Shown here: piece after piece, positions 1 through 7,928 of the stretch
How the letters are laid out: every line of letters begins with the position of its first letter
Position numbering within the stretch: position 1 is the first letter of the stretch
Source of the DNA: Streptomyces adustus
Lineage (GTDB): Bacteria; Actinomycetota; Actinomycetes; Streptomycetales; Streptomycetaceae
Assembly (NCBI RefSeq): GCF_009377175.1
Contig: NZ_VJZD01000046.1
Coordinates: 1 to 47,156, forward strand
DNA length: 47,156 bases
Reading direction: 5' to 3'
Program-made: the position numbers and the translations under genes
Notes under the pieces: generated by a model
What the model was told of the DNA's origin: nothing
The model's database searches: none
The model's input: only the letters and a program-made list of their open reading frames with translations

Positions 1-20
1 TTCCTGTGGTTCCCCCGGCG
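1..20. repeat. Left arm of perfect 20-bp inverted repeat at the contig end
   Basis: Bases 1-20 are the exact reverse complement of bases 46-65, separated by 25 bases. The repeat ends exactly at base 1 and stops matching just inside it (base 21 against 45). Such an end-anchored fold-back is common as an assembly or amplification artefact at contig ends, but a real hairpin cannot be excluded. The partial gene reads open through both arms. Confidence 0.8.
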
Positions 21-583
21 ACCGCGCGGACATCGGCGCCGAGGCCGCCGGGGGAACCACAGGAAAGGCCCCCAGGGAGCGCCAGAAGGCGGGTACGGGA
101 GGCGGGGACGGTGGGCGTGGACGAGGTGGCCGCGGGGCCGGCCGCGGACGCCTGAGCGCCCACGGTGGCCCGCCGGGAGGCGCAGCGGGCGAGCCGGGTG
201 CGCACGTCCTGCTCCGCGAGCGTGCGGCAGCGGTCGAGGAGGGCGGCGGCGACGGGGCCGCCCCGCAGCGCCCGCAGGGCGGCGAGGTCGTCCGGGTCGG
301 GACGGTACCCGGCACCCAGCGCCTCCTCCAGGAGCGCGAGATAACCGCTCGCGGTGCCGGGCAGGGCGGCGCGGTACCGGGCGAGGTCGGCCACCAGGAA
401 GGCGCGCAGCCGGGCGCCCTCGCGCATCGCCTCGTCTAGGGACTCGGCGACGCGAAGGCAGTCCTGGACGTCCTCGGCCGAGGCGGGGGCGGGGTTCAGG
501 GCGAGGGCGAGGGCGCGGCGGAGCACACGCAGCTCCTCCACGCCGAACGCCATGCCGCCGCGGGATCCGTATGGCGTGGGCAT
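1..583 (-). CDS. Streptomyces conserved hypothetical protein (3' end missing)
   Basis: An open frame runs on the minus strand from an ATG at 583 to the window edge without a stop (about 194 codons), so its C-terminus is missing. The N-terminus reads MPTPYGSRGGMAFGVEELRV, a start I recognise from conserved Streptomyces hypothetical proteins found next to coaX. The first 115 residues are a helical, Leu/Ala/Arg-rich domain (for example around VQDCLRVAESLDEAMREG). From about residue 140 the chain becomes Ala/Ser/Thr/Pro-rich and probably disordered. No catalytic motif or membrane segment is visible. The last 22 codons lie in the fold-back repeat at the contig end and should not be trusted. Function unknown. 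Confidence 0.65.
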   Translation of the reverse strand, partial: MPTPYGSRGGMAFGVEELRVLRRALALALNPAPASAEDVQDCLRVAESLDEAMREGARLRAFLVADLARYRAALPGTASGYLALLEEALGAGYRPDPDDLAALRALRGGPVAAALLDRCRTLAEQDVRTRLARCASRRATVGAQASAAGPAATSSTPTVPASRTRLLALPGGLSCGSPGGLGADVRAVAGGTTG

Positions 584-655
584 GGAGCGACGGTACGCGC
601 TAATCAGACAAATTCCGCATAAGGTGCGGGCGTGGCGCGCGCGTCCCACCCGGGT

Positions 656-685
656 GGCCGCCACCCGACCGGCCGCCACCCGACC
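656..685. repeat. Perfect 15-bp tandem duplication
   Basis: The 15-base unit GGCCGCCACCCGACC occurs twice in direct succession (656-670 and 671-685). It lies in non-coding DNA, and more diverged copies of the CCGACC core follow. Confidence 0.8.
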
Positions 686-860
686 GCGACCGGCACGGTC
701 GCCGACCGGCCGTGCGGACCTCGTCCGCCCCGATCCCGGCCGACCGTTCGGAACCCGCCCCGCGCGGCCTCGCCCGACCGTGCCGAACCCGCCCGGCGCC
801 GCCTCGCACCACCGCCCGGCCCGGCGGCGCAGACGCCCGCGCCACCGGCACGCGCCGGAC

Positions 861-913
861 CACGACACGGAGCCGGGGCGTTCCACAGGTTGGAACGCCC
901 CGGCTCTGTCGTG
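861..913 (-). terminator. Strong hairpin terminator after coaX
   Basis: The left arm 861-885 pairs with the right arm 891-913 over 23 base pairs around a 5-base loop, with a single 2-base bulge on the left arm. It starts 15 bases past the coaX stop codon, so it should end the panC-nad-coaX transcript. It has no T-tract, as is usual in Streptomyces. Confidence 0.85.
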
Positions 914-927
914 TCGCGTGTGGTGCC

Positions 928-1725
928 TCAGAGGCGGGACACGTTTCGTTCGTAGACCATCCGCAGGCCGATGAGGGTCAGCCACGGCTCGTGCTCGTCG
1001 ATCACGGACGCCTCGCCCAGCACCATCGGCGCCAGTCCGCCGGTGGCGATCACCGTCACCTCGTCCGGGTCGTCCGCCAGCTCCCGTGCCATCCGGCTGA
1101 CGACGCCGTCGACCTGGCCGGCGAATCCGTACACGATCCCGGCCTGCATCGCCTCGACCGTGTTCTTCCCGATCACGCTGCGCGGCCGGGCGACCTCGAT
1201 CTTGCGCAGCTGGGCGCCCTTGACGCCCAGCGCCTCGACCGAGATCTCGATGCCGGGCGCGATGACCCCGCCCACGTACTCCCCGCGCGCGCTCACCGCG
1301 TCGAACGTGGTCGCCGTGCCGAAGTCGACGACGATCGCCGGACCGCCGTACAGCTCGACGGCCGCCACCGCGTTGATGATGCGGTCGGCGCCGACCTCCT
1401 TGGGGTTGTCGGTGAGGATCGGCACGCCGGTCTTCACCCCTGGCTCCACCAGCACCGCGGGCACGTCGCCGTAGTACCGGCGGGTGACCTCGCGCAGCTC
1501 GTGCAGCACGGACGGCACGGTCGCGCAGATGGCGATCCCGTCGATGCCGTCGCCCAGCTCCTCCCCCAGGAGCGGGTGCATGCCCATCAGCCCCTGGAGG
1601 AGCACCGCGAGTTCGTCCGCGGTGCGCCGGGCGTCCGTGGAGATCCGCCAGTGCTCGACGATGTCCTCGCCGTCGAACAGGCCGAGCACCGTGTGCGTGT
1701 TGCCTACGTCGATCGTCAGCAGCAT
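928..1725 (-). CDS. coaX: Type III pantothenate kinase
   Basis: This is the first committed step of coenzyme A synthesis: cytosolic ATP-dependent phosphorylation of pantothenate. The 265-residue product has normal length. The ASKHA-fold motifs are present: the phosphate loop DVGNTHT at residues 6-12, GADRIINAVAA near 118, and DFGTATTFD near 138, the type III signature that separates it from CoaA and PanK-II. The ATG at 1725 is 16 bases past the nadC stop, so it closes a minus-strand operon with panC, nadB and nadC. Type III kinases are not inhibited by CoA (family knowledge). Co-transcription with panC fits, because PanC makes its substrate. A long hairpin follows the stop codon. Confidence 0.96.
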   Translation of the reverse strand: MLLTIDVGNTHTVLGLFDGEDIVEHWRISTDARRTADELAVLLQGLMGMHPLLGEELGDGIDGIAICATVPSVLHELREVTRRYYGDVPAVLVEPGVKTGVPILTDNPKEVGADRIINAVAAVELYGGPAIVVDFGTATTFDAVSARGEYVGGVIAPGIEISVEALGVKGAQLRKIEVARPRSVIGKNTVEAMQAGIVYGFAGQVDGVVSRMARELADDPDEVTVIATGGLAPMVLGEASVIDEHEPWLTLIGLRMVYERNVSRL

Positions 1726-1741
1726 GGCCGGTCCCCGCTCC

Positions 1742-2719
1742 CTACTCCGCCGCTCGCAGATCCAGACCGATGTCCAGGATCGGCGAGGAGTGGGTCAGCG
1801 CCCCGACCGCCAGGAAATCCACGCCGGTGTCGGCGTAGGTCTTGGCGTTCTCCAGGGTCAGCCGGCCCGAAGCCTCCAGCAGCGCGCGCTCGCGGACGAT
1901 CCCGGCCGCCTCCGCGCACTGCTCCGGCGTGAAGTTGTCCAGCAGGATCAGGTCGGCGCCCGCCTCCACCACCTCGCGCAGCTGGTGCAGGGTGTCGACC
2001 TCGACCTCGACCGGTACGTCGGGGAAGGCCTCGCGCACGGCCGCGAAGGCCTGGGCGACGCCGCCCGCGGCGACCACGTGGTTGTCCTTGACCAGGGCCG
2101 CGTCGGACAGCGACATCCGGTGGTTCACCCCGCCGCCGCAGCGCACCGCGAACTTCTCCAGGGAGCGCAGGCCCGGCGTCGTCTTGCGGGTGTCGCGGAC
2201 CTTCGCCTTCGTGCCCTCCAGGGCGTCCGCCCACGCGCGCGTGGCGGTCGCGATGCCGGACAGGCGGCACAGCAGGTTGAGCGCGCTGCGCTCGGCGGTC
2301 AGCAGGTCGCGCGTGCGCGTGGTGACCGACAGGAGCTTCTGCCCGGCCTCGACCCGCTCGCCGTCCTCCACGTGCCGCTCGACCTCGAACTCGTCCGTGC
2401 AGACGACCGAGATCACCGCCTCGGCGACCCTGAGCCCGGCCACGACACCCGCCTCGCGCGCGGTGAAGTCGGCGGTGGCCACGGCGTCCTCGGGGATGGT
2501 CGCGACCGTCGTCACGTCCACGCCGTTGTCCAGGTCCTCCTGGATGGCGACATTGGCGATGTCCTCGACCTCCAGCGGGTCCAGGCCCGCCTCGGTCAGG
2601 AGCTGCGCGAGCGCGGGGTCGAGCCCGCACTCCAGGTATTCCTCGCCGGTGTCCGCGCCGCAGGCACAGCCGTCGCCGCAGCCGCCGGACGAGGCGAGGG
2701 GAAGGTCGGGGGTACTCAC
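1742..2719 (-). CDS. nadC: Nicotinate-nucleotide diphosphorylase (quinolinate phosphoribosyltransferase)
   Basis: NadC converts quinolinate and PRPP to nicotinate mononucleotide, CO2 and pyrophosphate in de novo NAD synthesis. The 325-residue product shows the family signatures EDLDNGVDVTT, AERSALNLLCRLSG, DTRKTTPGLRSLEKFAV, VNHRMSLSDAALVKDNH and, near the end, VDFLAVGALTHS. I place the start at the GTG at 2719: it is 11 bases after an AGGAG, and only 5 bases after the nadB stop, so the two are translationally close. Unusual is an N-terminal extension of about 28 residues before the catalytic core that contains a Cys-Gly-Asp-Gly-Cys-Ala-Cys cluster, which I do not recall in characterised NadC proteins. 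Confidence 0.95.
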   Translation of the reverse strand: MSTPDLPLASSGGCGDGCACGADTGEEYLECGLDPALAQLLTEAGLDPLEVEDIANVAIQEDLDNGVDVTTVATIPEDAVATADFTAREAGVVAGLRVAEAVISVVCTDEFEVERHVEDGERVEAGQKLLSVTTRTRDLLTAERSALNLLCRLSGIATATRAWADALEGTKAKVRDTRKTTPGLRSLEKFAVRCGGGVNHRMSLSDAALVKDNHVVAAGGVAQAFAAVREAFPDVPVEVEVDTLHQLREVVEAGADLILLDNFTPEQCAEAAGIVRERALLEASGRLTLENAKTYADTGVDFLAVGALTHSSPILDIGLDLRAAE

Positions 2720-2724
2720 TGCTG

Positions 2725-4482
2725 TCACTGCTCCTGGGGACGGTGCGTGGCGGTCCCCGCCGCCCCGGCGGGGCCGGCGGCGGAGGGGAGGGTCGGGGGG
2801 AAGTCTGCGGTGTCCGTGGTGCGCACGGCCAGCGAGCGGTCCGGATTCAGCCGTACGACGATGTGGCGCCGCCAGGCGCTGTCGTCGCGGTCGGCGTGGT
2901 CCTCGCGCCAGTGGCAGCCGCGGGTCTCCTCGCGCTGCCCGGCGGCGGCGACCAGGACGCGGGCCACGCACAGGAGGTTGGTGGCCTCCCAGGTGTCGAC
3001 GCCGGGCTCGGCGGTCTTGCCGTTCTCGTCGAGGGCGTCGCGGGCCTCGCTGTGCAGCCGCTGGAGCTGTCCGGCGGCCCGGTCGAGGGAGTCGGCGGAG
3101 CGCAGCACACCGGCGCCCTCGGTCATGATCCGCTGGATCGTGAACCGGTCCTCGGGGGCGAGCAGCGGGTGGGCCGGCTTCTCGGGCTGCGCGACCGGTG
3201 CGGGCACGCGCGCGTGCAGCCCGTCGCGGGCCCGGCCGCTCGTGATGTCGGCGACGATGCGCTCGGCGTAGACCAATCCCTCCAGGAGGGAGTTGGAGGC
3301 GAGCCGGTTGGCGCCGTGCACACCGGTGCAGGCGACCTCGCCGCAGGCGTACAGGCCCGGCACCGTCGTACGGCCGTGGGAGTCGGTGCGCACCCCGCCG
3401 GAGGCGTAGTGGGCGGCCGGGGCGATCGGGATGGGCTCGTGCACCGGGTCGATGCCGTGGGCGCGGCAGGCGGCCAGGATCGTCGGGAAGCGGTGCTCCC
3501 ACATGTCGGCGCCGAAGTGGCGGGCGTCGAGGAACATGTGCTCGGCGTCCTGCTCCTGCATCCGGCGCATGATGCCCTTGGCGACGATGTCGCGCGGCGC
3601 CAGTTCGGCCAGCTCGTGCTGACCCACCATGAAGCGCACGCCGTCGGCGTCGACCAGGTGGGCGCCCTCGCCGCGCACGGCCTCGGAGACCAGCGGCTGC
3701 TGGCCCTCGGCGTCTGCGCCCAGGAACAGCACGGTCGGGTGGAACTGCACGAACTCCAGGTCGGAGACCTCCGCGCCGGCCCGCAGGGCGAGCGCCACGC
3801 CGTCGCCGGTGGAGACGGACGGGTTGGTGGTCGCGGAGAACACCTGGCCCATGCCGCCGGTGGCGAGGACCACGGTCGGCGCGTGCACGGCGCCCACGCC
3901 GTCGTGCTGGCCCTCGCCCATCACGTGCAGGGTGACGCCCGCCGTGCGGCCGTCGGCGTCCGTCAGCAGGTCCAGCACGAGCGCGTTCTCGATCGCGCGC
4001 AGTCCGCGCGCGTGGAGCGCCTCGACCAGCGCCCGGGAGATCTCGGCGCCGGTCGCGTCGCCGCCCGCGTGCGCGATGCGGCGGCGGTGGTGGCCGCCCT
4101 CGCGGGTGAGTTCCAGCCCGCCCTCGGCCGACTCGTCGAAGTGGGCGCCGGTCTCGATCAGCCGCCGTACGGCGTCGGGGCCCTCGGTGACGAGGATCCG
4201 TACGGCCTCCTCGTCGCACAGGCCCGCGCCCGCGACCAGCGTGTCGTCCAGGTGCTGCTCGGGGGTGTCGCCCTCGCCCAGGGCCGCGGCGACACCGCCC
4301 TGCGCCCAGCGGGTGGAGCCGTCGTCGAGCCGTGCCTTGGTGACGACGACCGTCGTCAGGCCCGCGGCCTGGCAGCGCAGCGCGGCGGTCAGACCGGCCA
4401 CTCCGGAGCCGACGACCACCACGTCCGCGGAGATGGACCACCCGGGCGCGGGCGCGTGCAGTCGTATGCCTGTGCTGGTCAC
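2725..4482 (-). CDS. nadB: L-aspartate oxidase
   Basis: NadB is a flavoenzyme that oxidises L-aspartate to iminoaspartate, which NadA condenses to quinolinate. The 585-residue protein has the N-terminal FAD Rossmann motif [14 protein letters not shown] (about residues 22-35) and the family signatures [38 protein letters not shown] and [23 protein letters not shown]. The C-terminal 110 residues form the helical domain seen in NadB and succinate dehydrogenase flavoproteins. Its ATG at 4482 overlaps the panC stop by 4 bases (ATGA), so translation is probably coupled. No nadA is in the window, so quinolinate synthase must be encoded elsewhere. Confidence 0.96.
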   Translation of the reverse strand: MTSTGIRLHAPAPGWSISADVVVVGSGVAGLTAALRCQAAGLTTVVVTKARLDDGSTRWAQGGVAAALGEGDTPEQHLDDTLVAGAGLCDEEAVRILVTEGPDAVRRLIETGAHFDESAEGGLELTREGGHHRRRIAHAGGDATGAEISRALVEALHARGLRAIENALVLDLLTDADGRTAGVTLHVMGEGQHDGVGAVHAPTVVLATGGMGQVFSATTNPSVSTGDGVALALRAGAEVSDLEFVQFHPTVLFLGADAEGQQPLVSEAVRGEGAHLVDADGVRFMVGQHELAELAPRDIVAKGIMRRMQEQDAEHMFLDARHFGADMWEHRFPTILAACRAHGIDPVHEPIPIAPAAHYASGGVRTDSHGRTTVPGLYACGEVACTGVHGANRLASNSLLEGLVYAERIVADITSGRARDGLHARVPAPVAQPEKPAHPLLAPEDRFTIQRIMTEGAGVLRSADSLDRAAGQLQRLHSEARDALDENGKTAEPGVDTWEATNLLCVARVLVAAAGQREETRGCHWREDHADRDDSAWRRHIVVRLNPDRSLAVRTTDTADFPPTLPSAAGPAGAAGTATHRPQEQ

Positions 4483-5471
4483 GAGGCGGCTCCGAAGGTG
4501 AGAGGAAGGTTGTCGATCAGCCTGGTCGTGCCGACCCGGGCGGCCACGGCGAGGACGGCCTCGCCAGTGAAGTCGTCGTCGATCTCGGTGAAGTCGGACG
4601 GGTCGACGAGGGCGAGGTAGTCCAGTTCGAGGGGCGGGTCCAGCCGGGCGGCGTCGTCGAGCACCAGCCGCGCGGCGGCGCGCACGGCGGCCGCGCAGCC
4701 GGGCACGGCCTTGGCCACGGCGTGGGTGTCGGCGGCCGCGCGGGACTCCCCGATGGCGCTGAGCGCCTCGGCGCGGGCGTGCGTGACGGGTGTCGCGCGG
4801 GCCCGGGCGCGCAGCGCCTCCTGGGCCGCGTGCCGGTCGCGGCCCGCGAAGAGGGCCTGGGACAGGGCGAGGGCGGTGCGCCGCTGCTCGGGCGAGAGGT
4901 AGCGGTTGCGGCTGGACAGGGCCAGCCCGTCCTCCTCGCGCACGGTCGGCACGCCGACGATCTCGATGCCGAAGTTCAGGTCCCGCACCATGCGCCGGAC
5001 CAGGGCGAGCTGCTGGGCGTCCTTCTGCCCGAACAGCGCCACGTCGGGCCGGGTGAGGTGCAGCAGCTTGCCGACCACGGTGAGCATGCCGTCGAAGTGG
5101 CCGGGGCGGGTGGCGCCCTCCAGCCGCTCGCCCATGGGGCCCGCGCCGATCCGGACCTGCGGTTCGCCGCCCGGGTAGACCTCCTCCACGGAGGGCGCGA
5201 AGACGACGTCGGCGCCCGCCTGCTCGGCGAGCTTGAGGTCGGCCTCCAGGGTGCGCGGGTAGCGGTCGAGGTCTTCGCCCGCGCCGAACTGCAACGGGTT
5301 GACGAAGACCGTGACGACGACCTCGCCGTCCGGACCGGCGAGCTCGCGCGCGGTGCGGATCAGGGTGGCGTGTCCCTCGTGCAGGGCGCCCATGGTCATC
5401 GCGACGGCTCGGCGGCCCGCGGGCACACGCGCGTGCAACTCTCCCGCGGTACGCAGCAGGGTGGTGGTCAT
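4479..5471 (-). CDS. panC: Pantothenate synthetase
   Basis: PanC joins pantoate and beta-alanine using ATP through a pantoyl-adenylate intermediate. The 330-residue product has the HIGH-type motif [11 protein letters not shown] (residues 27-37), [19 protein letters not shown], and the KMSKS-equivalent region [28 protein letters not shown] is also typical. The start ATG at 5471 overlaps the upstream stop by 4 bases, and its own stop overlaps the nadB start, so it sits in a tightly coupled operon. It is slightly long: residues about 200-255 carry an Arg/Ala-rich insertion. panB and panD are not in the window. Confidence 0.96.
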   Translation of the reverse strand: MTTTLLRTAGELHARVPAGRRAVAMTMGALHEGHATLIRTARELAGPDGEVVVTVFVNPLQFGAGEDLDRYPRTLEADLKLAEQAGADVVFAPSVEEVYPGGEPQVRIGAGPMGERLEGATRPGHFDGMLTVVGKLLHLTRPDVALFGQKDAQQLALVRRMVRDLNFGIEIVGVPTVREEDGLALSSRNRYLSPEQRRTALALSQALFAGRDRHAAQEALRARARATPVTHARAEALSAIGESRAAADTHAVAKAVPGCAAAVRAAARLVLDDAARLDPPLELDYLALVDPSDFTEIDDDFTGEAVLAVAARVGTTRLIDNLPLTFGAAS

Positions 5472-6415
5472 CCGGCGGCTCCTTCGGTGCCGTGGGTCCC
5501 GTCGGTGCGGTCCGCCCCGTCGGCGAGTACCCCGAGCAGGTCCTCCGCGAGTTCCGGCTTCAGCAGTCCGTGGGCGAGCGCCCGGTCGGCGGTCGCGCGG
5601 GCCATCGCCAGATAGCCGGCGACGGTTGCCGGGGCGTGCTCGCGCAGCTGGGCGATGTGCGCGGCGACCGTGCCCGCGTCCCCGCGCGCGACGGGGCCGG
5701 TCAGCGCCGCGTCGCCGGAGCGCAGGGCGTTGTCGAGGGCGGCGCCGAGCAGCGGGCCGAGCATCCGGTCGGGCGCCTCGACGCCGGCCGTGCGCAGCAG
5801 TTCCATGGCCTGGGCGACAAGGGTGACCAGGTGGTTGGCGCCGAGCGCGAGGGCCGCGTGGTAGAGCGGCCGGTTCTCCTCGGCGATCCACTCCGGTTCG
5901 CCGCCCATCTCGATGACGAGTGCCTCGGCGGCCAGCCGCAGCTCACCGGGGGCGGTGACGCCGAACGAACAGCCGGCCAGCCGCTGCACGTCCACGGGGG
6001 TGCCGGTGAAGGTCATCGCGGGGTGCAGGGCCAGCGGCAGGGCGCCCGCGCGCAGGGCGGGGTCCAGCACCTTCGCGCCGTACCGCCCGGAGGTGTGCAC
6101 GAGCAGCTGTCCCGGGCGCACGGCGCCGGTCTCGGCGAGTCCGGTCACCAGGCCTGGCAGGGTGTCGTCCGGGACGGTCAGCAGCACCAGCTCGGCGCGG
6201 CGCAGGACCTCGGCGGGCGGCACGACCGGCACGTCGGGCAGCAGCAGCGCGGCCCGCCTGCGGGAGGCGTCGGAGACCCCGGAGACGGCCACCGGGCGGT
6301 GACCGGCGAGCTCCAGGGACGCGGCCAGCGCGGGACCCACCCGGCCGGCGCCGACGACGCCGACGGTGAGCCGCGCGGGGCGGTCCCTGGGGTCTGGCTG
6401 TTGGACTGTACTCAC
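5468..6415 (-). CDS. DUF2520 Rossmann-fold dehydrogenase, candidate ketopantoate reductase
   Basis: The 315-residue product has an N-terminal NAD(P)-binding Rossmann fold with [21 protein letters not shown] (about residues 19-39) and a C-terminal helical DUF2520 domain (for example [20 protein letters not shown]). That architecture resembles 6-phosphogluconate and ketopantoate dehydrogenases. It is the first gene of the panC operon, overlaps panC by 4 bases, and a homologue sits beside panC in M. tuberculosis. Pantoate, which PanC uses, must come from ketopantoate reductase; no classical panE is here, so this is the obvious candidate. That role is inference. The start is the GTG at 6415, with GGAAGG about 10 bases upstream. 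Confidence 0.85.
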   Translation of the reverse strand: MSTVQQPDPRDRPARLTVGVVGAGRVGPALAASLELAGHRPVAVSGVSDASRRRAALLLPDVPVVPPAEVLRRAELVLLTVPDDTLPGLVTGLAETGAVRPGQLLVHTSGRYGAKVLDPALRAGALPLALHPAMTFTGTPVDVQRLAGCSFGVTAPGELRLAAEALVIEMGGEPEWIAEENRPLYHAALALGANHLVTLVAQAMELLRTAGVEAPDRMLGPLLGAALDNALRSGDAALTGPVARGDAGTVAAHIAQLREHAPATVAGYLAMARATADRALAHGLLKPELAEDLLGVLADGADRTDGTHGTEGAAG

Positions 6416-6587
6416 GCGACCGTGACCTTCCCGTTCCAGTCCGCTCTGGGTACCGGACGATTTCTCGTCATGTTAACGCTATCGGCTCCGTCCGGTCCGG
6501 TTGTCCACAGGCTGTGGGTTTCCGGACCGGTCCGGATCCGCCGCGCGCACGTGCCCGCACGGACCCGCGCACGGCATGATCCAGGGC
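6416..6587. promoter_or_regulatory. Divergent promoter region with a DnaA-box-like pair
   Basis: This 172-base gap lies between divergent genes and must drive both. It includes an AT-rich patch at 6460-6485 with TTAACGCTAT. At 6501-6509 is TTGTCCACA, identical to the strong Streptomyces DnaA box, followed after 3 bases by the inverted partial match TGTGGGTTT. Flanking copies of CCGGTCCGG and its complement make a larger dyad (about 6490-6535). Confidence 0.4.
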
Positions 6588-7826
6588 ATGGACGAGACGA
6601 CGGAGCAGGGCACGCGGGACACACAGGCCGCGGGAGGCACGGAGATCGCGAGGGGCGCGGAGGACGCGGAAAACGCGGCCGGGTCCCTGGCCGAGCGGCG
6701 CTCGGCCGTCCTGCGCAAGGCCCGGCGCACGCTGTCGCGCGCGGGTTCCCGGAGCGCGCTGCGCGACCGGCTGGCGTATCTGCACGAGAGCGCACCCGAG
6801 GTGTACGACCTCGACGAACCGGCGGACATCTACGGCAACGGGGTCGTGGAGCGCCTGGAGGAGCGGGTCGCCGCCCTGCTGGGCACGGAGGCCGCCGCGT
6901 TCTTCCCGACCGGCACGATGGCCCAGCAGGTGGCCCTGCGCTGCTGGGCGGGCCGCACCGGGAACAGCGCGGTCGCGCTGCACGCGCTGGCGCACCCCGA
7001 GGTGCACGAACGGCACGCGCTCAGCCAGGTCAGCGGGCTGCGCCCGGTACGGCTGACGAACGAGCCCCGGCTGCCGACCGCCGACGAGGTGCGCGACTTC
7101 CCGGAACCCTTCGGGACCCTGATGCTGGAACTGCCGCTCAGGGACGCCGGTTTCGTCCTGCCCACCTGGGAGGAGCTCGGCGAGGTCGTGGAGGCGGCAC
7201 GCGAGCGGGACGCGGTGGTGCACTTCGACGGCGCGCGGCTGTGGGAGTCCACCGTCCATTTCAGCCGCCCGCTGGCGGAGATCGCGGGCCTCGCGGACAG
7301 CGTCTACGTCTCGTTCTACAAGTCCCTCGACGCCTTCGGCGGCGCGGCGCTCGCCGGGCCCGCCACGCTGGTGGAGGAGGCGAAGGTCTGGCGGCACCGG
7401 TACGGCGGCCTGATGTTCCAGCAGTTCCCCACGGCGCTGTCGGCCCTCGTCGGCCTCGACCGCGAGCTGCCCCGGCTGCCCGACTGCGTACGCCACGCGC
7501 GCGTGGTGGCCGACGCGTTGCGGAGGGGGTTCGCCGAGGCGGGGGTGCCGTGGGCGCGGGTGCACCCGGAGCGGCCGCACACCCACGAGTTCCAGGTGTG
7601 GCTGCCGTACGAGCCGGACCTGCTCAACGAGGCCGCGGTGCTCCAGGCCGAGGAGACGGGGACCCTGCTCTTCGCCTCCGGCTGGCGGCCCGGCGGCCCG
7701 GGCCTGGCCTTCACCGAGGTCGGGGTACGCGCGTCCGGACTGGAGTGGACGCCTGAGGACGTGACGGCGGCCGTCGCCGACTTCGTGTCCCGGCTGCGCC
7801 GGACGGACGAGCACACCGACGACTGA
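6588..7826 (+). CDS. PLP-dependent threonine-aldolase / beta-eliminating-lyase family enzyme
   Basis: The 412-residue product is a fold-type I PLP enzyme of the low-specificity threonine aldolase type. Seen directly: FPTGTMAQQVALRCWAGRTG for cofactor phosphate binding, VVHFDGARLWES (the His-x-Asp-Gly-Ala-Arg motif of threonine aldolases) and the Schiff-base region YVSFYKSLDAFGGAALAGP with its lysine. A low-complexity N-terminal extension of about 65 residues precedes the core (residues DIYGNGVVERLEERVAALLG onwards). Likely chemistry is retro-aldol cleavage of beta-hydroxy amino acids, but the substrate cannot be told. The ATG at 6588 follows a weak CCAGGG; an in-frame ATG 12 bases upstream is an alternative. 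Confidence 0.85.
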   Translation: MDETTEQGTRDTQAAGGTEIARGAEDAENAAGSLAERRSAVLRKARRTLSRAGSRSALRDRLAYLHESAPEVYDLDEPADIYGNGVVERLEERVAALLGTEAAAFFPTGTMAQQVALRCWAGRTGNSAVALHALAHPEVHERHALSQVSGLRPVRLTNEPRLPTADEVRDFPEPFGTLMLELPLRDAGFVLPTWEELGEVVEAARERDAVVHFDGARLWESTVHFSRPLAEIAGLADSVYVSFYKSLDAFGGAALAGPATLVEEAKVWRHRYGGLMFQQFPTALSALVGLDRELPRLPDCVRHARVVADALRRGFAEAGVPWARVHPERPHTHEFQVWLPYEPDLLNEAAVLQAEETGTLLFASGWRPGGPGLAFTEVGVRASGLEWTPEDVTAAVADFVSRLRRTDEHTDD

Positions 7827-7828
7827 GC

Positions 7829-7869
7829 GGTCCCGGGGCCGGACCGGACGGGCCACCCGGACCGGGACC
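7829..7869 (+). terminator. Probable hairpin terminator after the aldolase gene
   Basis: CGGTCCCGG just after the stop at 7826 pairs with CCGGGACCG at the end of the interval, with further partial pairing of the GGCC/CCGG tracts. The loop is GC-rich and there is no T-run. Moderate support only. Confidence 0.45.
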
Positions 7870-7902
7870 GGGTCGAGGGCGTTGTCGGTGGTGGAGTGCA
7901 CC

Positions 7903-7928
7903 ATGGGGGCATGAGCGTGGGCACATGA
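7903..7928 (+). promoter_or_regulatory. Chained mini-ORFs before the ArsR-type gene
   Basis: ATG at 7903 opens a 3-codon frame whose TGA overlaps the ATG at 7911. That opens a 5-codon frame (MSVGT) whose TGA overlaps the regulator's ATG at 7925. The last two starts lie in a near-duplicate, ATGAGCGTGGGCAC / ATGAGCGTGAGCAT. It could couple or throttle initiation, or merely be a local duplication. Confidence 0.4.

Larger units (their letters stand above)
584..927. other. Intergenic region, no gene seen
   Basis: This 344-base stretch separates the partial hypothetical gene from coaX. Short open frames on both strands are Arg/Pro/Ala-rich with no codon-position bias typical of real Streptomyces genes. 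It holds an AT-richer patch at about 600-625 that may carry the promoter of the hypothetical gene, a 15-bp tandem duplication at 656-685, and the coaX hairpin terminator at 861-913. Confidence 0.6.

Noticed and set aside
1742..4441. A 899-codon frame covering nadB and nadC
   Set aside because: The N-terminal part is out of frame with NadB and is Arg/Gly-rich; NadC starts at GTG 2719.
6501..6518. Replication origin suggested by DnaA-box-like sequences
   Set aside because: Only one full match and one partial match; oriC in Streptomyces has many boxes between dnaA and dnaN, neither of which is here.
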